This document shows, piece by piece, positions 1-4,940 of a stretch of DNA of 7,042 nt. The translations under genes were made by a program, and so were the position numbers. Position 1 is the stretch's first letter, and the number at the start of each line of letters is the position of its first letter. This DNA comes from an uncultured Fibrobacter sp. (lineage in GTDB: Bacteria > Fibrobacterota > Fibrobacteria > Fibrobacterales > Fibrobacteraceae), in NCBI GenBank assembly GCA_947306025.1, contig CAMZFJ010000090.1, positions 1 to 7,042 of the forward strand. The letters run 5' to 3'. A model generated the notes under the pieces. That model saw only the letters and a list, made by a program, of their open reading frames with translations, had not been told where the DNA came from and ran no database searches.

Positions 1-1
1 C

Positions 2-259
2 GTGGGGGCGATTTATCCGACGACAACCAAGGTGGTTACAATCCTTACGAGTGTTGATACGCTCAAGGCGATTGTAAAAGCCGTGCCGATCAAGGTGAAT
101 GCAATCGGTGGGCTCAATAAGGATAATATTGATGTGCTTAAGGGCTCCGGAATCTCGGGCATTTGCGCGGTTTCTGCAATCATGAAGTCCGCCGACCCAG
201 AGCGTGCTACACGAGAATTGAAAGCAGCTACGCTGCAGTTACTAGAACAGAGTTACTAG
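2..259 (+). CDS. thiE: Thiamine-phosphate synthase, C-terminal part (5' end outside window)
   Basis: ThiE joins the thiazole phosphate and hydroxymethylpyrimidine diphosphate to form thiamine monophosphate in the cytoplasm. Eighty-five residues are visible, out of about 210 usual for the family, and the frame is open to the left edge. The GTG at position 2 is therefore an internal valine, not a start. The visible part begins in the substrate-binding loop, reading VGAIYPTTTK, which matches the family motif G-P-(V/I)-(F/Y)-P-T-x-T-K except that alanine replaces the proline. It continues with KVNAIGGLNKDNI, the phosphate-binding IGG loop, and ICAVSAIM, the conserved VSAI strand of the TIM barrel. 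The last codons and the TAG stop lie inside copies of the heptad TTACTAG, so the C-terminal residues EQSY are partly repeat-encoded. A separate stretch of 152 bases lies before coaX. TenI-like proteins are related, but the intact PTTTK motif favours ThiE. Confidence 0.9.
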   Translation: MGAIYPTTTKVVTILTSVDTLKAIVKAVPIKVNAIGGLNKDNIDVLKGSGISGICAVSAIMKSADPERATRELKAATLQLLEQSY

Positions 260-267
260 TTACGAGG

Positions 268-283
268 GCGACTGCGTCGCAGT
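268..283. other. Small G+C-rich palindrome inside the repeat region
   Basis: Two overlapping short hairpins can form here: GCGAC (268-272) with GTCGC (276-280) around a TGC loop, or ACTGC (271-275) with GCAGT (279-283) around GTC. It is the only G+C-rich segment of the otherwise A/T-rich gap after thiE and lies nine bases past its stop codon. No T-run follows, so it is not a standard intrinsic terminator. Confidence 0.4.
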
Positions 284-294
284 TCTAAGTCCTG

Positions 295-363
295 AGTTAC
301 TAGTTACTAGATTGCTTTAAACAAGATGCTTCTTGTAATTAAGCCTTCTAGTAACTATTAACT
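295..363 (+). terminator. Possible stem-loop downstream of thiE
   Basis: The arms 295-310 and 348-363 are inverted repeats matching at 15 of 16 positions, built from the heptad units. The 37 bases between them contain a second perfect hairpin, ACAAGA (321-326) and TCTTGT (331-336) around TGCT. Transcribed RNA could fold into a long outer stem with an inner one. The stem is A/T-rich and no clean T-tract follows, so ending thiE transcription is only one possible role. The structure may simply follow from the opposed repeats. Confidence 0.3.
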
Positions 364-411
364 ACTAGCTATTAACTATTGACTAATTACCATTTACTAT
401 CTTTTATCGTG

Positions 412-1236
412 ATGAAAAAGAATTCAAAATCGACTTTGTCGTTCGTTGTTGATGTGGGAAACTCCCATACCGTTCTCGGAATTTTCAAGGGTGACAAGGT
501 TGTTGATCATTGGAGACTCACGACCCGCAAGGAAACCACTTCGGATGAAGTGATGAATCGCGTGGGCGGTCTCATTCATTTTTCGAAAATTAAGCCGGAA
601 TCGGTGACGCATGTTGGGCTTTCGACCGTGGTGCCTTCGCTGGAGCGCCCGTGGGTCAAGGCTTTGCAGACGCTCCTCAAGCGCCCTGTGCAAGTCGTGA
701 GTTCCAAGAATTGCCTCAATTGCCCGATTGCATACCCGAACCCGAGTACGCTCGGTGCAGACCGCCTTTGCAATATTATTGCGCTCAAGGAACGCGGCTT
801 GACGGATGCGATTGTTATCGACATGGGCACGGCCACAACGTTTGATGTGATGAAAAACGGCGGTTTTGCTGGTGGTATCATTATTCCAGGCATTAGCGCT
901 AGCCTCGATGTGCTTACTGAAAAAGCGGCACGCCTTTTGCCGGTTAGCATTGAATGGCCTAAGCATCTTATCGCAAACAACACTGATGATGCCATCCGCG
1001 CAGGCCTCTTGTTCGGATTCATGGCGGAACTCGAAACGCTCGTTGCCAAAATCAAGCAGGACATGGGTAAGAAGGATGTTCCTGTTTTTGCAACTGGCGG
1101 TTGGGGTAGAACCGTCGTCGGGCATACAAAAATTATTGATACTTACGATCCGTATTTGACGTTGGACGGAGTCCGTCTTGTGGCGCTTCGCGGCGATTCT
1201 GCTGCCGAAGTCATCGACAAGGACGCCGAAGAATAA
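412..1236 (+). CDS. coaX: Type III pantothenate kinase
   Basis: CoaX phosphorylates pantothenate, the first step of coenzyme A synthesis, in the cytoplasm. It belongs to the ASKHA fold and is unrelated to CoaA. The 274-residue product is slightly longer than the usual 250-260. Motifs in order: the N-terminal phosphate loop DVGNSHT at residues 14-20, with the conserved aspartate D14; LGADR at 114-118, the pantothenate-side GADR motif; DMGTATT at 137-143, the second phosphate motif; then GGIIIPGISAS and the dimer-core TDDAIRAGLLFG; ATGGW around 227-231; and the closing DPYLTLDGVRLVAL. I chose ATG 412. The frame extends upstream to GTG 409 and TTG 379, but those extra residues would be translated from the heptad array and precede the normal N-terminus. 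No clear ribosome-binding site is visible. The gene ends 18 bases before the wzi-like gene, so the two may share a transcript. Confidence 0.95.
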   Translation: MKKNSKSTLSFVVDVGNSHTVLGIFKGDKVVDHWRLTTRKETTSDEVMNRVGGLIHFSKIKPESVTHVGLSTVVPSLERPWVKALQTLLKRPVQVVSSKNCLNCPIAYPNPSTLGADRLCNIIALKERGLTDAIVIDMGTATTFDVMKNGGFAGGIIIPGISASLDVLTEKAARLLPVSIEWPKHLIANNTDDAIRAGLLFGFMAELETLVAKIKQDMGKKDVPVFATGGWGRTVVGHTKIIDTYDPYLTLDGVRLVALRGDSAAEVIDKDAEE

Positions 1237-1244
1237 AAGATTCG

Positions 1245-1253
1245 AGAGGGGAG
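1245..1253 (+). promoter_or_regulatory. Ribosome-binding site of the wzi-like gene
   Basis: The purine run GAGGGGAGA sits directly upstream of ATG 1255, in the 18-base gap after the coaX stop. It is the only strong Shine-Dalgarno-like sequence before a gene in this window. It fixes the start at 1255 and suggests translation from a coaX read-through transcript. Confidence 0.7.
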
Positions 1254-1254
1254 A

Positions 1255-2745
1255 ATGAAAGCGCTTTTTGCAGTACTAGCTTTAGCAACGGTGGTCTTTG
1301 CCGAAATCGGTTCTTCGCCGGTTATCGGTTCCGAGCGAACCCGCAATTTGCGCGGCCTTGAATACGCGCCAATGCTTTTGGAATACCATCGCCAGACGGT
1401 GGGCGAGGGGCGCCATTTCTTTACGTATCCGCGCCGCGATACGACATTCCGCAAGAATTTTTACAAGAATCATAAGAATTCGATGGCGTTTTTTGAGAGC
1501 GATAGCAATTCTTCGCATAAATTCGCTATTGCGGTATCTCCGATTCTTGGCATAGAATACAAGTCGTCCACGGTGATTGGCGATACGATTTGGCCGGCGA
1601 TTGATGGCGGGCTATTTGTTCGCGGCTATGCGGACTCCCTTGATTTTGATCTTGATGCACGAATTTATTCCGAAGGTCATGCCGCAAAAAAGCCGAAGAG
1701 TTACGACTACGAAGTTTTCGACGTGCAGTCTAAAGATCAAGGTGATGGTGGAATTGATTATGTGAGTTTTGCCCGTTACCGCGCTCACCTTGCTTTAAAT
1801 TACGCTTGGGCGCGCCTGCAATTCGCTCGCGACGTTTTGCATTGGGGGCCTGGCTACTACAACAATCTTTCGCTGAACCAGTTTGCGCTTCCGTACAACA
1901 TGCTTTCGCTAGATTTGACGTTCGGTCCTTTGCGAATCTATAGCGTCTACGCTGACCTTCGCGTAAATTCCTGGAGCTATAGCAAAGAGAATTTGAACGA
2001 ACGCAATTTTTACGCGCATCGTTATGAAGTGGCTCTCGAACATGTGACTTTCGGTATTTCGGAATTACAAATCCTTTATAACGAAAACAAACCATGGCTT
2101 TTTGTGCCGGTGGCGCCGCTATTCATTGAAAAGGGGAATTATACGGAACGAGTCAATAACGGTGCTGTGGCCTTTGATTTTAACGTTCAGTTGTTCAAAA
2201 AGGCTCGTGTTTATGGAGAATTCTTTTTAGACGATATGGAATCGCCTTATGCGGTTTTCGAGAATCGTTACAGCAATAACCGTTGGGCCGCGATGTTGGG
2301 CGTCCAGGTCGCTCACGATATGGAAGTAAAAGGCAAGCTGCTTCAATTAGGAACTATAGCCGAAATCGCTCGCGTAGAGCCGTTTACGTATTGCCATTAC
2401 GATACTGCCCAGGCGCAAATAGCACACTTGGGGCGCCCACTAGGGAACCCGAACGGTCCGAATTCCCTTGCGATAGACTGGACTGTTTATAGCCGTCTTT
2501 TATGGAGCCCCTGGACCGATATTTTCTTGGGAATCCATAACAAATGGCTTTGGAAAGGAGTGGATTACGGGAGCAACATAAACGACCCTTACAAGACTCT
2601 TCGAAAAAAATTTATCGAGAAAGCCCCGCTGCAATACACGATTTCGCCCTCGCTTAGCTATAATGGGCAATATGCTTCTTTTGAATTAGAGCTGATTTTT
2701 GGAAAAAATAGAGGATTTTTTGTAAATAACACCTTTCATTGGTAG
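1255..2745 (+). CDS. Capsule assembly Wzi-family outer-membrane protein
   Basis: The 496-residue product has a short signal peptide: MK, a hydrophobic core, and a likely signal peptidase I site after VFA at residue 16. The remainder alternates polar and aromatic residues as in a beta-barrel and ends in FHW, a terminal aromatic typical of proteins inserted by the Bam complex. The recognisable core is FARDVLHWGPGYYNNLSLNQFALP, with D193, W197 and the WGPG at 197-200. It is followed by a strand resembling the Wzi-family pattern of WGPG, then L-S-N-A-x-P, then GPLR. E. coli Wzi is about 480 residues, an 18-strand barrel that binds group 1 capsule at the cell surface. Placement before a sugar dehydratase and a Wzc homologue supports a role in polymer attachment or surface assembly. 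Sequence similarity to E. coli Wzi appears remote, so ligand and exact role are inference. I give no symbol for that reason. Confidence 0.75.
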   Translation: MKALFAVLALATVVFAEIGSSPVIGSERTRNLRGLEYAPMLLEYHRQTVGEGRHFFTYPRRDTTFRKNFYKNHKNSMAFFESDSNSSHKFAIAVSPILGIEYKSSTVIGDTIWPAIDGGLFVRGYADSLDFDLDARIYSEGHAAKKPKSYDYEVFDVQSKDQGDGGIDYVSFARYRAHLALNYAWARLQFARDVLHWGPGYYNNLSLNQFALPYNMLSLDLTFGPLRIYSVYADLRVNSWSYSKENLNERNFYAHRYEVALEHVTFGISELQILYNENKPWLFVPVAPLFIEKGNYTERVNNGAVAFDFNVQLFKKARVYGEFFLDDMESPYAVFENRYSNNRWAAMLGVQVAHDMEVKGKLLQLGTIAEIARVEPFTYCHYDTAQAQIAHLGRPLGNPNGPNSLAIDWTVYSRLLWSPWTDIFLGIHNKWLWKGVDYGSNINDPYKTLRKKFIEKAPLQYTISPSLSYNGQYASFELELIFGKNRGFFVNNTFHW

Positions 2746-2771
2746 GGTTTTGTAACTATATTGTAAACTAT

Positions 2772-2793
2772 AAAAAGCTATTGTAAGCTTTTT
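2772..2793 (+). terminator. A/T-rich hairpin with T-run after the wzi-like gene
   Basis: A perfect 8-base stem, AAAAAGCT (2772-2779) with AGCTTTTT (2786-2793), encloses the loop ATTGTA and runs into one more T. It begins 26 bases past the wzi stop and ends 25 bases before the dehydratase start. The A-run and T-run flanking a short GC core give it the look of an intrinsic terminator that could act in both directions. The stem has only two G-C pairs, so it may be weak and allow read-through. Confidence 0.45.
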
Positions 2794-2818
2794 TGAGTGA
2801 AAATGTAGGTATTTAAAC

Positions 2819-4879
2819 ATGTCTAAAGTGATGGGACTGTTCTCGAATTTTAGGATTCGTAAACGAGTTTTGGCTTTCGCTGATGCGTTTATCGTTGTTG
2901 TTGCGGGGTTGTTTGCGAACTTTCTGCTCCCTCTATATGCAACGGCGATTGACCGAGCCGACCAGTTTGCGATTTTCTTTTTGAGCATCATCATGTGCTT
3001 TAGCGCGCTTTTGTTCTTTGGCGCATACAACAAGCTTTGGCGTTACCTCAACCGCTATGATTTTTTGAGCTGCGCGAAGGGGATATTTTCGGGCCTTATC
3101 GCTACGCACTTTTTCTTTTATTTAGTACGTGGAACTTTGCATTGGGAATTTGCTCTTGTACAGGCTTGTATCGCAAGCTTTGGCGCTTGCCTCTTCCGTT
3201 ATATGTTCCGCAATACATTTATTTCTCTCGTGGAACTGGGCCATCGTGATGCGTTGAAAAAACGAACCATGATTATCGGTGCAGGGAAGGCTACCGCGCT
3301 TTTGCTGAACGAAATTAAGAATAGTTCGTCGGATGCCGAAAAGGGACTTGCAACTTCGGTTGCCGCAAGGATTAATCCGGTTTGCCTCATCGATGACGAC
3401 CGTGATAAAATCGGGAAACCATTTGAGGGCGTGCTAGTTGCTGGTTCTACGATCGATATCCCGAAAATTGCAAAACATGAAAAAATAGAACAAATTCTAT
3501 TTTCAATCCCGAGTTGCCCGCCCAAAGACCGCCAGACAATTATGGACGTGTGCGGCAAGACTGGACTTCCGGTGAAGGTTATTCCTTTTGTTGGATCCCT
3601 TTTAGATACCTCTCAAGTCGGAGACGGTGCGACTAGCTACGCTACTCAAATCCGAGACATTAAGGTTGAAGACCTGCTTGGCCGTGAACCAATCAAGTTC
3701 GACAATAAAGATATCCGCGCCTACATTGAGAATAAAGTATGTATGGTAACCGGCGGTGGTGGTAGTATCGGTAGTGAACTTGTTCGACAAATAGCGAAAT
3801 ACAATCCGAAGCAAATTATCATTGTCGATATTTACGAAAACAACGCTTACGATATCCAGCAGGAATTGGTGATGGAATACGGAAAGTCGTTGAACCTTGT
3901 CACTCTTATTGCTAGTGTTCGCGACTATTTCCGCATGAATAAAATCTACAAGACTTATCATCCGGATGTGGTGTTCCATGCGGCAGCGCACAAGCATGTT
4001 CCGCTTATGGAAAACAATCCGATGGAAGCGATAAAAAATAACGTTGTCGGAACGTTCAATGTGGCTACCCTTGCTATGTTCAATAACGTGAAGAAGTTCG
4101 TGATGATCAGCACGGACAAGGCAGTGAACCCGACGAATGTCATGGGGGCTTCTAAGCGTTGCTGCGAAATGATTGTGCGCTTTATGTCCATGTGCAAAGA
4201 CAGCAATACGGAATTTGTCGTGACGCGCTTTGGCAATGTCCTTGGCTCTAACGGTAGCGTGATTCCGCTGTTCAAACGTCAAATTGAACAAGGCAAGCCG
4301 GTTACCGTCACGCATCCCGAAATTATCCGCTACTTCATGACAATTCCAGAAGCCGTAAGCCTTGTGCTCGAAGCGGCAAGTATTGCGCATGGCGGCGAAA
4401 TTTTTGTACTAGACATGGGCATGCCAGTGAAAATCGTAACGCTTGCCGAAAACTTGATCCGTATGTACGGCAAGGTGCCTTATAAGGACGTGCCCATCAA
4501 GTTCACGGGACTGCGCCCTGGCGAAAAAATCAAGGAAGAACTTTTGATGAACGAAGAAGGCTTGAAAAAGACCAAGAACAAGCTTATCTTCATCGGAAAG
4601 CAAATCGATATCGATACATCTACGTTTATTAACGAACTGTGGAAACTCAAGTGCGCCGCTTCTGAAAATAACGACGAAATTGCCATTCGTGCTCTGCATG
4701 CCATTGTTCCTTCGTTCACGACTCCGGAAAAATTCAATAAAACCGTTTTAGAAAAATCGGAATCAAAAGGGTTCAAACCATTCAAAAAGAAATCGCTTTT
4801 GCGAAAAAAAGGGCTTGACGAAAACATACCTTGCATGGCTCCCCAAAGTCATGTGAAATTTGTTTCGTTGGTACATTAA
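2819..4879 (+). CDS. Membrane-bound nucleotide-sugar 4,6-dehydratase (WbpM/PglF/CapD family)
   Basis: This family removes water from UDP-GlcNAc to give UDP-4-keto-6-deoxy sugar, the precursor of QuiNAc, FucNAc or bacillosamine in surface glycans. Four membrane segments lie near residues 17-40, 50-69, 82-103 and 109-128, with the conserved GAYNKLWRY after the second. A first Rossmann-like domain starts at MIIGAGKA (151-158). The catalytic extended SDR domain begins with TGGGGSIGSEL (311-321) for NAD(P) binding. The active site reads STDKAVNPTNVMGASK: T432, M442 and K446 form the family's Thr-Met-Lys triad, with methionine in place of the usual SDR tyrosine. GLRPGEKIKEEL near 560-575 closes the catalytic domain. 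At 686 residues it slightly exceeds WbpM (about 665), owing to a lysine-rich C-terminal tail. Only a weak AGG (2807-2809) precedes ATG 2819. Membrane topology and triad are clear; the exact substrate is inferred. Confidence 0.92.
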   Translation: MSKVMGLFSNFRIRKRVLAFADAFIVVVAGLFANFLLPLYATAIDRADQFAIFFLSIIMCFSALLFFGAYNKLWRYLNRYDFLSCAKGIFSGLIATHFFFYLVRGTLHWEFALVQACIASFGACLFRYMFRNTFISLVELGHRDALKKRTMIIGAGKATALLLNEIKNSSSDAEKGLATSVAARINPVCLIDDDRDKIGKPFEGVLVAGSTIDIPKIAKHEKIEQILFSIPSCPPKDRQTIMDVCGKTGLPVKVIPFVGSLLDTSQVGDGATSYATQIRDIKVEDLLGREPIKFDNKDIRAYIENKVCMVTGGGGSIGSELVRQIAKYNPKQIIIVDIYENNAYDIQQELVMEYGKSLNLVTLIASVRDYFRMNKIYKTYHPDVVFHAAAHKHVPLMENNPMEAIKNNVVGTFNVATLAMFNNVKKFVMISTDKAVNPTNVMGASKRCCEMIVRFMSMCKDSNTEFVVTRFGNVLGSNGSVIPLFKRQIEQGKPVTVTHPEIIRYFMTIPEAVSLVLEAASIAHGGEIFVLDMGMPVKIVTLAENLIRMYGKVPYKDVPIKFTGLRPGEKIKEELLMNEEGLKKTKNKLIFIGKQIDIDTSTFINELWKLKCAASENNDEIAIRALHAIVPSFTTPEKFNKTVLEKSESKGFKPFKKKSLLRKKGLDENIPCMAPQSHVKFVSLVH

Positions 4880-4907
4880 CAAACGCCCCTGAAAATAATT
4901 TGAACGC

Positions 4908-4932
4908 AATAATCTATTAAAAAAAGATTATT
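4908..4932 (+). terminator. A/T-rich hairpin just before the kinase start
   Basis: AATAATCT (4908-4915) pairs perfectly with AGATTATT (4925-4932) around a nine-base A-rich loop, followed by three more T residues. It starts 28 bases after the dehydratase stop and ends eight bases before ATG 4941. With a single G-C pair the stem is weak. It could be a leaky terminator or attenuator, or a leader structure affecting access to the kinase start, where no Shine-Dalgarno sequence is visible. It could also be chance in an A/T-rich gap. Confidence 0.3.
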
Positions 4933-4940
4933 TTTGTAAC

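Larger units (their letters stand above)
239..403. repeat. Degenerate heptad repeats in opposing orientation
   Basis: The left side contains the 7-mer TTACTAG exactly at 239-245, 253-259, 297-303 and 304-310, with a variant TTACGAG at 260-266. The right side, 348-396, is a continuous run of seven 7-base units of the inverse type: CTAGTAA, CTATTAA, CTACTAG, CTATTAA, CTATTGA, CTAATTA, CCATTTA. It decays into CTATCTT at 397-403. The two sides are inverted relative to each other: 295-310 pairs with 348-363 at 15 of 16 positions. A 14-base direct repeat, GAGTTACTAGTTAC, occurs at 250-263 and 294-307. CTAG occurs six times between 242 and 368. The array covers the thiE stop and ends just before coaX. 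I do not recognise it as a named repeat family, and its function is unknown. Confidence 0.8.

Noticed and set aside
260..411. CRISPR array, because of the regularly spaced repeats
   Set aside because: Units are only 7 bases, directly adjacent and without unique spacers; no cas genes are present.
424..1125. Long minus-strand open frame of 233 codons opposite coaX
   Set aside because: It lies wholly opposite a clearly conserved gene, its translation resembles no family I know, and strong codon bias in coaX explains the lack of stops.
2748..2774. Possible sigma-70 promoter using TTTTGT or TTGTAA with TATAAA (2769-2774)
   Set aside because: The spacers would be 15 or 13 bases, too short, and the transcript would start inside the terminator-like hairpin.
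3602..4390. Minus-strand open frame of 262 codons opposite the dehydratase
   Set aside because: It is rich in His, Arg and Asn as expected of an antisense shadow, and covers the most conserved part of the + strand catalytic domain.
4929..4936. TATTTTTG before the kinase matches the Bacteroidetes -7 box TAnnTTTG
   Set aside because: The nearest upstream TTTG (4899-4902) is 26 bases away rather than about 20, and transcription would begin at or inside the start codon.
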